Part shown: piece after piece, positions 1-7,186 of the stretch
How positions within the stretch are numbered: position 1 is the first letter of the stretch
Layout of the letters: each line of letters begins with the position of its first letter
Assembly (NCBI GenBank): GCA_047622605.1
Contig: JBLHND010000022.1
Location: 1 to 31,966 of the forward strand
Reading direction: 5' to 3'
Source: Motiliproteus sp047622605
GTDB taxonomy: Bacteria > Pseudomonadota > Gammaproteobacteria > Pseudomonadales > Balneatricaceae
DNA: 31,966 nucleotides
Translations under genes and position numbers: made by a program
Notes under the pieces: generated by a model
Told to the model about the DNA's origin: nothing
What the model saw: only the letters and a program-made list of their open reading frames with translations
The model's database searches: none

Positions 1-66
1 GTTTTCGAACTATTTTGAGGCTAATAGTGGTTCTATTAAACGAAAAATAGAGTGAAAAATGGCCAA

Positions 67-106
67 AGTCGGCTTTTCCGCAGTAGATCAGTGTTAAGTT
101 CGACAG
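67..106 (-). repeat. Copy A of a 40-bp dispersed intergenic element
   Basis: The reverse complement of this stretch matches 16013-16052 at 35 of 40 positions. Both begin CTGTCG, share TAACAC and TCTACTGCG, and end AAAAGCCGACT. No gene is visible in the rest of 1-148. Both copies are intergenic and lie in opposite orientations. I do not recognise the family; it could be a REP-like or mobile intergenic repeat, or a shared regulatory site. Confidence 0.6.
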
Positions 107-148
107 GCTGCCTAGCTAACCACTAGCAGCAGTCAAAGGTTTGAATCT

Positions 149-186
149 AAAGCCTTCGCAAGTTATCTTGCGGAGGCTTTTTATTA
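149..186 (+). terminator. Rho-independent terminator
   Basis: A 14-bp stem (arms 149-162 and 167-180, one G-T pair) closes a TTAT loop and is followed by a T-rich tail. It would end a transcript entering from left of the window. The A-run on its other side could let it act in both directions. Confidence 0.8.
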
Positions 187-247
187 TTCAGACTCCGGCT
201 TTTTGTTATTCAAGAGGGGGCTCCCTCATCAGACAGAACCTATTTAT

Positions 248-625
248 ATGACAGCCAACATCACACCTGACGCGATCAAACCTTTCCTGGCACTGGTCTC
301 CAAGCTTCTCGTAGGCGAAAAGCCCTGCCCGGTTCGTTTTATGTACAAGACCGTACCTGCCGATCTCCGTGATACGGGATGGCGCCTGTACAGCGGTTAT
401 GAAGACTCCGAATTTCTGAATGATAAAAAGAATATGCAGCCCTATCCCCTGGAGACCCTGTGCACGGTGAACGACTCCCTTCGAGAACTGCTGAGCAGCA
501 AGCCGGGGAGCGTATGGGAAAGAGTCCCCGGTGGCACCTGGACCCAGGTCTATGACTTCGAGATTCCGGAGGAGAAGGACGTTGAAACCATTACGGTGCA
601 GAGTGCCGATGAACTCCCGCGCTAA
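248..625 (+). CDS. DUF2185 family protein
   Basis: This is a 125-residue soluble protein with no signal peptide or membrane segment. The central GWRLYSGYEDSEF block, the following N...YPLETL segment and the GSVWER stretch are the pattern I associate with DUF2185, a family grouped with immunity-like proteins. Its biochemical role is unknown. The frame is open back to a TTG at 203, but that would put the start next to the preceding terminator, so the ATG at 248 is preferred although no good ribosome-binding site precedes it. It ends 30 bases before zapE on the same strand and is probably co-transcribed with it. No toxin gene is adjacent, so an immunity role is not supported here. Confidence 0.7.
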   Translation: MTANITPDAIKPFLALVSKLLVGEKPCPVRFMYKTVPADLRDTGWRLYSGYEDSEFLNDKKNMQPYPLETLCTVNDSLRELLSSKPGSVWERVPGGTWTQVYDFEIPEEKDVETITVQSADELPR

Positions 626-655
626 CCGACTCTACAGCAGACGCCTGCTAACCGT

Positions 656-1843
656 ATGACAACCCTACAGGCGCGCTACGATGCGCTCACCCTCAGACCA
701 GACTTCGCCGCGGATCCCGCCCAGCAACAGGCCATCGAGGCCTTAGAGGCGCTGAGCGAGCGAATCTGCACGCCCGTTCGGCGTTTCCAGAAACAACAAC
801 CAGCACGTGGGCTCTGGCTCTGGGGTCCCGTAGGGCGAGGAAAAACCCTGCTGATGGACCTGTTCTTCGAGTCCTTGCCAGAAGCTAACAAACAGCGTCT
901 ACACTTTCATCATTTTATGAGCCGCATTCACCAGGATCTCAATCGGCTTGCCGGCCACAAAGATCCTCTGGCGTTGGTCGCCAGCCAGTTGGCCGGTCGC
1001 ATTCGAGTGCTCTGCTTCGATGAATTCTTTGTCAGTGATATCGCCGATGCCATGCTGCTCGGGCGGTTATTTGAAAACCTCTTTGACCAGGGCGTGTTTT
1101 TAATCGCGACCTCCAACCAGCACCCCGATCAACTCTATAACGAGGGCCTGCAACGGCAGCGCTTTCTGCCCGCCATTGATGCGATTAAACGTCATTGTCA
1201 GACGCTGCAGATAGATGGAGACAAAGATCACCGGCGGCGACAACTTCAGCAGGCCGATCTGTTTCTGGCTTCCGCCGATCCCAGCACCGACCTGCGCCTG
1301 CAGCAACATTTTACCGCATTAAACGGCACGGACTCAGCCGGTACGGCCCCCTCCAGCACGGACCCCTTCAATCAGCCCGCAGAACTGCAGATCCTCGGCA
1401 GAGGCATTCCTTGTAAAGCCTGGAGCCAACGGAGCGCCTGGTTCAGCTTTGACGCCCTGTGCGAGGGTCCTCGTAGCCAACTGGACTATATAGCGCTGGC
1501 CGAACGCTTTAGCCATCTGATCCTGAGCGGAATACCCTCCCTGTGCGGCGACGGCGAACTGCTGTGGGTCGTACAGGGCACTGAGGACCGGCTGGCATCC
1601 GCGACCAATCAACGACGCTTTCTTGGCAGCAATGATGACCGAACCCGCCGCTTTATCAGTCTGATAGACGAGCTCTATGACCGCTCCGTAGTGCTGATCG
1701 CATCCGCCGAGGTGGGTATCGACCAGCTGTACCCGAGCGGGCCGCTGGAATTTGCATTTGCACGCACCCGCAGCCGCCTATGGGAGATGCAGAGCCTGCA
1801 GTATCTGCAACGGCACTCCCCCCAGAAAACTGACAGACAATAG
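656..1843 (+). CDS. zapE: Cell division protein ZapE (AFG1-like ATPase)
   Basis: The product has 395 residues, slightly longer than the roughly 375 usual for gammaproteobacterial ZapE. A Walker A motif GPVGRGKT lies at residues 57-64 and a Walker B motif LCFDEFFV at about 119-126, followed by the IATSN sensor-like strand. The LYNEGLQRQRFLPAI segment is also typical of the family. ZapE is a cytoplasmic P-loop ATPase that associates with the Z-ring late in division; its mitochondrial relative is AFG1. The stretch near residues 215-240 (ALNGTDSAGTAPSSTDPF) looks like a low-complexity insertion and may explain the extra length. The gene lies 30 bases after the DUF2185 gene, suggesting one transcript. 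Confidence 0.93.
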   Translation: MTTLQARYDALTLRPDFAADPAQQQAIEALEALSERICTPVRRFQKQQPARGLWLWGPVGRGKTLLMDLFFESLPEANKQRLHFHHFMSRIHQDLNRLAGHKDPLALVASQLAGRIRVLCFDEFFVSDIADAMLLGRLFENLFDQGVFLIATSNQHPDQLYNEGLQRQRFLPAIDAIKRHCQTLQIDGDKDHRRRQLQQADLFLASADPSTDLRLQQHFTALNGTDSAGTAPSSTDPFNQPAELQILGRGIPCKAWSQRSAWFSFDALCEGPRSQLDYIALAERFSHLILSGIPSLCGDGELLWVVQGTEDRLASATNQRRFLGSNDDRTRRFISLIDELYDRSVVLIASAEVGIDQLYPSGPLEFAFARTRSRLWEMQSLQYLQRHSPQKTDRQ

Positions 1844-1925
1844 TCTTCGATCCCGGCGTTCTGAATGCGTTCCGGCTTATATTGTCATATTTAATGCGAC
1901 CTTAGGCCCAATCTCAGCTTTTATA

Positions 1926-1955
1926 TTTCTGCGCTTGCATAAAAATTGCTAAGAT
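1926..1955 (+). promoter_or_regulatory. Possible extended -10 promoter for nhaB
   Basis: TGCTAAGAT (1947-1955) fits an extended -10 element. The -35 region near 1926-1931 (TTTCTG) is poor. It lies about 100 bases before the nhaB start in the 212-base gap after zapE. This is a suggestion from motif matching only. Confidence 0.3.
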
Positions 1956-2055
1956 ACGCATTCCCTAGACGGATGGCTCAAAGAATCGTTTTTTGACGAC
2001 GACGCTAGGATATCAGCCTCCTCTTTCTCAATAATAACAGGTGTAGAAACACAGG

Positions 2056-3558
2056 ATGACTACGACTTTAACTCAGGCTTTTGTGCGTAATTTCCTCGGA
2101 AATTCGCCTATGTGGTACAAGCAGGCCATTCTGGCCTTTTTAGTACTTAACCCTATCCTTTTGTATGTCGCAGGCCCAGTGGTTAGCGGCTGGATTCTGA
2201 TCTTTGAATTTATTTTCACTCTGGCGATGGCGCTTAAATGTTATCCCTTGCTACCGGGTGGATTACTAGCGATAGAAGCGCTGGCGATCGGCCTGACCAG
2301 CCCCGATCAGCTGTACCATGAAGTCTCCCAGAATTTGCCGGTTATCCTGCTGCTGATGTTTATGGTTGCCGGCATCTACTTTATGAAGAGCATGCTGCTG
2401 TATGTCTTCACCAAGCTGCTGCTGAACGTCCGCAATAAGATTCTCATCTCGCTACTGTTCTCTTTTATGGGTGCCTTTCTGTCGGCGTTTCTCGATGCCC
2501 TGACCGTGACCGCCGTACTGATCAGCGCTGGCGTTGGGTTTTACTCGGTGTATCACCGAGTTGCCTCGGGTAGGGGCAGCGCTATTGATTACGACCACAG
2601 CAACGACAAGGAACTCTCAGCGGATACCCATACCGAACTCGAGCAGTTCCGCGCCTTCCTGCGTAGCCTACTGATGCACGGCGCCGTGGGGACCGCTCTA
2701 GGGGGGGTTTGCACCATCGTGGGCGAGCCACAGAACCTGCTGATCGGTGAGAAAATGGGCTGGGATTTCATCGAGTTCTTCGTCATGATGGCCCCCGTTT
2801 CGATGCCGGTGCTGTTCTTCGGCCTGCTAACCGTGATCTTGACCGAGCGCTACAAGCTATTCGGCTACGGTGCTCTGATCCCTGATAACGTCTTTAACAT
2901 CCTGCAGGAGTTCGATGTAGCCCAGGATGCCAAGCGTACCCCGCGCGACAAGCTCGCGCTGTACGTGCAGTTCGCAGTGGCCCTGTTTCTGATCCTGGCA
3001 CTGGCCTTCCACCTGGCAGAAGTTGGCCTGATCGGACTCTGCGTTATCGTGCTGATCACCAGCTTCAACGGCATCACCGAAGAGCACCAGATCGGCAAGG
3101 CGTTCGAAGAGTCGCTGCCCTTTACCGCGCTGTTGGTGGTGTTCTTTGCCATCGTGTCGGTGATTCACGATCAACATCTGTTCCAGCCGATCATCGAATC
3201 GGTTCTGGCGATGGACCTGGCCGTACAGCCGGCGATGTTTTTTATCGCTAATGGCGTACTCTCGGCAATCAGTGACAACGTGTTCGTAGCGACCGTCTAC
3301 ATCAACGAAGTAACGGCTCAGTACGACGCGGGCAAGATCAGCCGCGCGCACTTCGAGTCGTTGGCGATCGCCATCAACACCGGCACCAACCTGCCCAGTG
3401 TCGCCACTCCGAATGGTCAGGCCGCCTTCCTGTTCCTGCTGACCTCGGCCGTCGCTCCGTTGATCCGGCTGTCGTACATGAAGATGGTAATCATGGCTCT
3501 GCCTTACACTATCGTCCTGAGCCTGGTCGGTCTGGCCTCTGTGATGCTGTTTATCTAA
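2056..3558 (+). CDS. nhaB: Na+/H+ antiporter NhaB
   Basis: This 500-residue inner-membrane protein matches NhaB in length and throughout its sequence. It opens with a short hydrophilic leader (AFVRNFLGNSPMWYK) and has about a dozen hydrophobic segments. Family stretches include FLDALTVTAVLIS, GGVCTIVGEPQNLLIG, ISDNVFVATVYI and GTNLPSVATPNGQAAFLFLLTS. NhaB expels sodium in exchange for protons and supports growth in salt, which fits a marine habitat. The ATG at 2056 has AGGTG about 12 bases upstream. It is a single-gene unit with its own terminator. Confidence 0.96.
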   Translation: MTTTLTQAFVRNFLGNSPMWYKQAILAFLVLNPILLYVAGPVVSGWILIFEFIFTLAMALKCYPLLPGGLLAIEALAIGLTSPDQLYHEVSQNLPVILLLMFMVAGIYFMKSMLLYVFTKLLLNVRNKILISLLFSFMGAFLSAFLDALTVTAVLISAGVGFYSVYHRVASGRGSAIDYDHSNDKELSADTHTELEQFRAFLRSLLMHGAVGTALGGVCTIVGEPQNLLIGEKMGWDFIEFFVMMAPVSMPVLFFGLLTVILTERYKLFGYGALIPDNVFNILQEFDVAQDAKRTPRDKLALYVQFAVALFLILALAFHLAEVGLIGLCVIVLITSFNGITEEHQIGKAFEESLPFTALLVVFFAIVSVIHDQHLFQPIIESVLAMDLAVQPAMFFIANGVLSAISDNVFVATVYINEVTAQYDAGKISRAHFESLAIAINTGTNLPSVATPNGQAAFLFLLTSAVAPLIRLSYMKMVIMALPYTIVLSLVGLASVMLFI

Positions 3559-3580
3559 ATTCAGCTAAACTCCACCCCCC

Positions 3581-3611
3581 CCAAAAAGCGAGCTACGGCT
3601 CGCTTTTTTGG
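3581..3611 (+). terminator. Rho-independent terminator of nhaB
   Basis: An 11-bp stem (AAAAAGCGAGC / GCTCGCTTTTT) with loop TACG lies 22 bases after the nhaB stop and ends in a T-run. The A-rich left side means it may also stop minus-strand transcription. Confidence 0.9.
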
Positions 3612-4030
3612 CGATGTACCAATCTGTTGTTGCGAGCAGCTACCGAGGCGCTAGCCAAAAGATCGCCTCCAGGCAATTCCTTCTAAACCGATGAAATTCA
3701 GACTGCAAAAAGGCCCTTGAGGTCGAGCCATTGGCCGTTGTCAGTTCCCGACAACAACGGCATCCCTGCAGGCCATGGCCAGGAGCAGCAGCCTTTGCTT
3801 CGGTTTCTTTGTCGCACACAAAGCAATGAAGCCGCCGGAAGGCTGAACCTATGCTTGATTATAAAGCAGCAAGGCAGAATTAAAGCCTTAATGAGCCGCC
3901 GCACTCTAGTTTTAGCCAGCGTAATGATCGCAGCAGCAAAACGAGTCGGAGTAGATTTTACTGATCACAACATGAACGGGGACAGCGCGTAATAAAAGCC
4001 TCACCGATAAATTAGTTTTGGAAAACCAGA
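3612..4030. other. Gene-poor stretch with no supported gene
   Basis: Two opposed open frames overlap here (3717-3992 plus, 3698-3904 minus). Neither has a ribosome-binding site, a recognisable domain or a believable composition. The minus frame (CVRQRNRSKGCCSWPWPAG) resembles the spurious proteins often called in decayed intergenic repeats. I see no tRNA, terminator or promoter that I could defend. Confidence 0.5.
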
Positions 4031-4348
4031 TCAGTAGCTGCGCATTATCCAATCACGAGGGACTATCCAATTATTCAATTTAGTTACGAAAACAGATGGG
4101 TTAAAAGCTTCGCTTGTAAACTCCATATTTATTATCTGCTCTGGGAGTAGAGAAATATTGTGATTCTTCTTGTCAGCTTCGTAATCCCAAAAATGATAGC
4201 GGTCAGCCTTATTGTATGCTCGTCTGCTTGGACCATAATCCAAAGGGGCGCACAATCTGGTCAGATTTCGACTCTTTTCTTTTGAGAAGAAAGTCAGGGC
4301 GACCTTGGTTTGATTATGTATTGAATTTATAAAAGCCTGCTCATACAT
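4031..4348 (-). CDS. Small AT-rich uncharacterised protein
   Basis: This 105-residue protein has no signal peptide or membrane segment. Recognisable pieces are RLCAPLDYGPSRRA, RYHFWDYEADKKNH, LLPEQIINMEF and a C-terminal FVTKLNNWIVPRDW. They suggest a small, conserved soluble beta-rich domain, possibly distantly WYL-like, but I cannot name a family. The start is firm: AGGAG lies seven bases before the ATG at 4348. The gene is clearly AT-richer than its neighbours and sits alone between nhaB and arsJ, which suggests horizontal acquisition. A perfect 37-bp palindrome lies 38 bases upstream and could serve as its operator. Confidence 0.6.
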   Translation of the reverse strand: MYEQAFINSIHNQTKVALTFFSKEKSRNLTRLCAPLDYGPSRRAYNKADRYHFWDYEADKKNHNISLLPEQIINMEFTSEAFNPSVFVTKLNNWIVPRDWIMRSY

Positions 4349-4385
4349 ATACCTACTCCTTGGTTGTTGAGAAACTTAATAATTA

Positions 4386-4422
4386 AGGGTTATTCCGATG
4401 ACGCCGTCATCGGAATAACCCT
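4386..4422. repeat. Perfect 37-bp palindrome
   Basis: AGGGTTATTCCGATGACG (4386-4403) is followed by one central C and then its exact reverse complement (4405-4422). As DNA it is a dyad-symmetric site; as RNA it would form an 18-bp hairpin with almost no loop. No strong T-run follows on either strand, so it is not a classical terminator. It lies just upstream of the minus-strand gene at 4031-4348. Confidence 0.85.
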
Positions 4423-4581
4423 CTGTTGAACTGAACCGGACTGTAGGGGGATTTACGTCATCAGCCTCCCATGGCCTCAATAGCAAATATCAGTTGACTC
4501 ATTTCATTGAGCTAAATGTTGTTTTTACCCCTCTCGTGGCCATTTAGCAACAGCAGCCCACGAGGTGCCCTCGACGGATCC

Positions 4582-4606
4582 TAGGCTGGAATGGCATCCC
4601 AGCCTA
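4582..4606 (-). terminator. Hairpin after arsJ, weak terminator
   Basis: An 8-bp stem TAGGCTGG / CCAGCCTA lies immediately downstream of the arsJ stop codon. No T-run follows on the minus strand, so it may be an mRNA 3'-end hairpin rather than an intrinsic terminator. Confidence 0.4.
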
Positions 4607-4607
4607 C

Positions 4608-5834
4608 CTAGCGCAGCACCCCTGTCGCCACCGGCTTATGCCGCGGCAATCCCAGCGATAGCAGTGCAGCCAACAGCACGAGGCCCGTGGAGACCCAGAG
4701 ACAACTAGCCAGACCATGCTCCTGGAACAGCCAGCCAGACAACAGCGTACCCAGCAACCGCCCCAGCGCATTGGCCATATAGTAAAAACCCACGTCCAGA
4801 GAGACGGCCTCTTCGCGGGCATAGCTGACGATCAGATAGCTGTGCAGTGAGGAGTTGATCGCGAACAGGATGCCGAACAACGCTAATCCCGCGACGATCA
4901 GCCAGCCAACCTCCAGGTGTCGATCTAACTGCCACGCCAGCAACGCTGGCAGCAACGCCAGCAAGGCAGCCCAGAACACGGCGCTACGTCCATCAGGAAC
5001 GCGTCCTGAGCGTTTACCTGTGATCCAGGGGGCCACGACCTGTACGCCGCCATAACCGATGATCCAGAGCGCCAGAAAGCTGCCTACCTGTTGATGCGAC
5101 CAACCCAGCTGCGCGCTCAAAAACACCGGGACGGCGATCACAAACCAGACATCGCGAGCGCCGAACAGGAACAGCCGCGCCGCCGAGAGCACATTGACGG
5201 CCCGGCTGGTCGAAAAAATATCTCGAAATTTGACCTTCTGCTCGGTCCGCCCCAGACCCGGCCGCAGGTATCTCCAGCTGATCAGCAGCATCATCAGTAA
5301 TGCCGCAGCCATCAGCAGCACCGCAACGCGGAAGCCCATCCCGGTCAAGAGCGCACCACCGAGAAAAAAACCGACCCCTTTGAGGGTGTTTTTAGAGCCG
5401 GTCAACAGCGCGATCCAGCGATACAGCCCCGCTTGCTGCTGACTGCCGACCAGCTGTTTGACACTGCTCTTGGCACTCATCTTATTGAGGTCTTTGGCAA
5501 TGCCGGACAATGCCTGAGCGGCCATCACATAAGGGACGCTGAGCCAGCCTTCAGGGACGCTCAGCATCAGTAACGCCGCGACTTGGAGAGCCAAACCCAT
5601 ATTCATGGTCCGATTCAGGCCAATACGGCTACCGAGCCAGCCACCCAGCAGATTGGTCACCACACCGAAAAGCTCATAGAACACGAACAGCAAGGCGATC
5701 GCCAGCGGGGCATAACCCAGCTGGTAAAAATACAGCACCACCAGCATCCGCAAGGCACCGTCGGTCAGGGTAAAACCCCAATAATTAGCGGTGACCAACA
5801 GATACTGGCGCTGGGCCTGCCCTGGATTCAACAT
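4608..5834 (-). CDS. arsJ: Organoarsenical efflux MFS transporter ArsJ
   Basis: The product is a 408-residue major-facilitator protein with about 12 hydrophobic segments. Its start (ANYWGFTLTDGALRMLVVLYFYQLGY), the GIAKDLNKMSAKSSVK loop and the LFGARDVWFVIAVPVFL segment are the pattern I know for ArsJ. ArsJ sits in the inner membrane and exports 1-arseno-3-phosphoglycerate, made when GAPDH uses arsenate in place of phosphate; the compound breaks down outside the cell. The partner GAPDH gene lies directly upstream on the same strand, which strongly supports the call. The ATG at 5834 is followed by codons that recur in three upstream tandem copies of the 5' end, so the start region is itself part of a 73-bp repeat. 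The candidate ribosome-binding site (GAGAG) is repeated with each copy. Confidence 0.92.
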   Translation of the reverse strand: MLNPGQAQRQYLLVTANYWGFTLTDGALRMLVVLYFYQLGYAPLAIALLFVFYELFGVVTNLLGGWLGSRIGLNRTMNMGLALQVAALLMLSVPEGWLSVPYVMAAQALSGIAKDLNKMSAKSSVKQLVGSQQQAGLYRWIALLTGSKNTLKGVGFFLGGALLTGMGFRVAVLLMAAALLMMLLISWRYLRPGLGRTEQKVKFRDIFSTSRAVNVLSAARLFLFGARDVWFVIAVPVFLSAQLGWSHQQVGSFLALWIIGYGGVQVVAPWITGKRSGRVPDGRSAVFWAALLALLPALLAWQLDRHLEVGWLIVAGLALFGILFAINSSLHSYLIVSYAREEAVSLDVGFYYMANALGRLLGTLLSGWLFQEHGLASCLWVSTGLVLLAALLSLGLPRHKPVATGVLR

Positions 5835-6070
5835 AAAACCGCTCTCAGCTACATTAATTAGCGGTGACCAACAGATACTGGCGCTGGGCCTGACCTGGAT
5901 TCAACATAAAACCGCTCTCAGCTACATTAATTAGCGGTGACTAACAGATACTGGCGCGGGGCCGGTCCTGGATTCAACATAAAACCGCTCTCAGCTACAT
6001 TAGCGATGACTAACAGATACTGGCGCTGCGCCTGACCTGGACTCGACATTAAACCGTTCTCAGATACAGA
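5783..6070 (-). repeat. 73-bp tandem repeat carrying the arsJ start, about four copies
   Basis: Copies begin at about 5783, 5856, 5929 and 5999. The first three are exactly 73 bases apart; the last step is 69 because four bases (TAAT) are missing. The copy at 5783 contains the real arsJ start and first 17 codons. Copies diverge progressively away from arsJ: the second is nearly identical to the first, while the fourth has several substitutions. Each copy carries an ATG and the same upstream GAGAGCGGTTTT leader. The array fills the whole gap between the GAPDH stop and arsJ. Confidence 0.95.
5854..6049 (-). pseudogene. Mini-ORFs duplicating the ArsJ N-terminus
   Basis: On the minus strand, repeat copy 2 (5907 to 5854) encodes MLNPGQAQRQYLLVTAN and then TAA; this is the exact ArsJ N-terminus cut off after 17 residues. 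Copy 3 (5980 to 5927) encodes MLNPGPAPRQYLLVTAN then TAA. Copy 4 starts at 6049 (MSSPGQAQRQYLLVIAN) and, because of its four-base deletion, reads on through copy 3 for 40 residues. They are most simply by-products of tandem duplication. All keep an ATG, a leader and an open frame, so translation is possible. They could act as upstream ORFs in the GAPDH-arsJ transcript. Confidence 0.6.
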
Positions 6071-6098
6071 CCTGACTACAGACCTGACTACAGACCTA
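6069..6098 (-). repeat. 12-bp tandem repeat spanning the GAPDH stop codon
   Basis: The unit GACCTGACTACA (plus-strand text) occurs at 6069-6080 and 6081-6092, with a partial third copy at 6093-6098. The GAPDH stop codon (6088-6090) lies inside it, so the array extends from the last codons into the 3' flank and touches the arsJ repeat array. Confidence 0.85.
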
Positions 6099-7095
6099 GG
6101 GCCGCCATTTTCAGGGCCAGGTCAACACAACGATGGGCATAGCCCATCTCATTATCGTACCAGGCGTAGACTTTTACCGAAGTGCCATTAATCACCAGCG
6201 TAGAAAGCGCATCGATGATGCTGGAACGCGGATCACTGCGGTAATCGATCGATACCAGGGGCCGCTCTTCATAACCCAGGAACCCCTTCAGTTGACCTTC
6301 GGCAGCCGCTTTAAAGAGCTGATTGACCTCGGCCACCGTGGTCTCACGCTGCAACTCGAACTGACAGTCGGTGATCGAGGCATTGGCCAGCGGCACTCGG
6401 ATCGCATGACCATTGAGACGCCCTTCCAGCTCCGGGTAAATAGCGATGATCGCAGAAGCCGAGCCGGTGGTGGTCGGAATCAGTGACAGGCTGCTGGCCC
6501 GTGCCCGACGCAGATCTTTATGCGGCGCATCCAGAATGACCTGAGTATTAGTGACATCGTGAATGGTCGTAAAGCCACCATGATGAATACCGATGCTCTC
6601 ATGCAGCACCTTAATGACTGGCGCCAGGCAGTTGGTGGTACAGGACGCGGCCGTCACGATCTGGTGGATCGCGGGGTCGTATAGATGGTCATTAACACCC
6701 ATTACCACATTCAAGACCCCCGGTTCCTTGACCGGCGCACTCACCAGCACCCGTTTCACCCCCTGATCCAGATATTTCTGCAGCTGTACGCTCTGTTTAT
6801 GTACACCGCTGGCCTCGATGACCAGATCACAGCCTGACCAATCCCCCTCATCTATCGTCGCATGCCGAGTATAAGCCACCGACTGACCGGCAACCCGCAG
6901 CCCATCCTGATCAGACCCCAGGCCTATATCCCAGCGACCGTGGACCGAATCAAACTCCAGCAGATGCGCCATCGTTGCGGCATCACCCCCCGGATCATTC
7001 ACCCTGACGATCTCTAATTCAGACTGATTCCAGCCGGCACGAAACACCAGCCGTCCCATACGTCCAAAGCCGTTAATACCTACCTTGATCGCCAT
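6088..7095 (-). CDS. gap: ArsJ-associated glyceraldehyde-3-phosphate dehydrogenase
   Basis: This 335-residue cytoplasmic enzyme has the NAD-binding start GINGFGRMGR (residues 7-16) and the catalytic motif ASCTTNCLAP with Cys152. Next to arsJ its inferred role is to convert glyceraldehyde-3-phosphate and arsenate to 1-arseno-3-phosphoglycerate, the ArsJ substrate. The RVNDPGGDAATMAHLLEFD stretch differs from the usual housekeeping AINDP pattern, which fits a dedicated arsenic paralogue. The ATG at 7095 has AAAGGG about ten bases upstream. A 13-bp tandem repeat lies in the leader and a 12-bp repeat covers the stop. The gap to arsJ is 253 bases, entirely repeats, which is unusual for a gene pair expected to be tightly linked. 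Confidence 0.9.
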   Translation of the reverse strand: MAIKVGINGFGRMGRLVFRAGWNQSELEIVRVNDPGGDAATMAHLLEFDSVHGRWDIGLGSDQDGLRVAGQSVAYTRHATIDEGDWSGCDLVIEASGVHKQSVQLQKYLDQGVKRVLVSAPVKEPGVLNVVMGVNDHLYDPAIHQIVTAASCTTNCLAPVIKVLHESIGIHHGGFTTIHDVTNTQVILDAPHKDLRRARASSLSLIPTTTGSASAIIAIYPELEGRLNGHAIRVPLANASITDCQFELQRETTVAEVNQLFKAAAEGQLKGFLGYEERPLVSIDYRSDPRSSIIDALSTLVINGTSVKVYAWYDNEMGYAHRCVDLALKMAALGL

Positions 7096-7110
7096 CGTGC
7101 GTTTCCCTTT

Positions 7111-7143
7111 CTTAATCGAAGTTCTTAATCGAAGTTCTTAATC
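7111..7143 (-). repeat. 13-bp tandem repeat in the GAPDH leader
   Basis: CTTAATCGAAGTT (plus-strand text) occurs at 7111-7123 and 7124-7136, with a partial third copy at 7137-7143. It lies 16 bases before the GAPDH start, between the XRE-cupin gene and GAPDH. It could be duplicated leader DNA or a repeated operator. Confidence 0.85.
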
Positions 7144-7186
7144 TGAGCTCAGAACCGGCTTGTCAGTCTTGTTTAGCGGAGGCGGG

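Noticed and set aside
203..247. Longer N-terminus for the DUF2185 protein from a TTG at 203
   Set aside because: It would start 17 bases after a terminator and adds residues unlike the family; the ATG at 248 fits better.
3698..3992. Overlapping small open frames on both strands after nhaB
   Set aside because: No ribosome-binding site, no recognisable domain, and sequence typical of spurious calls in intergenic repeat remnants.
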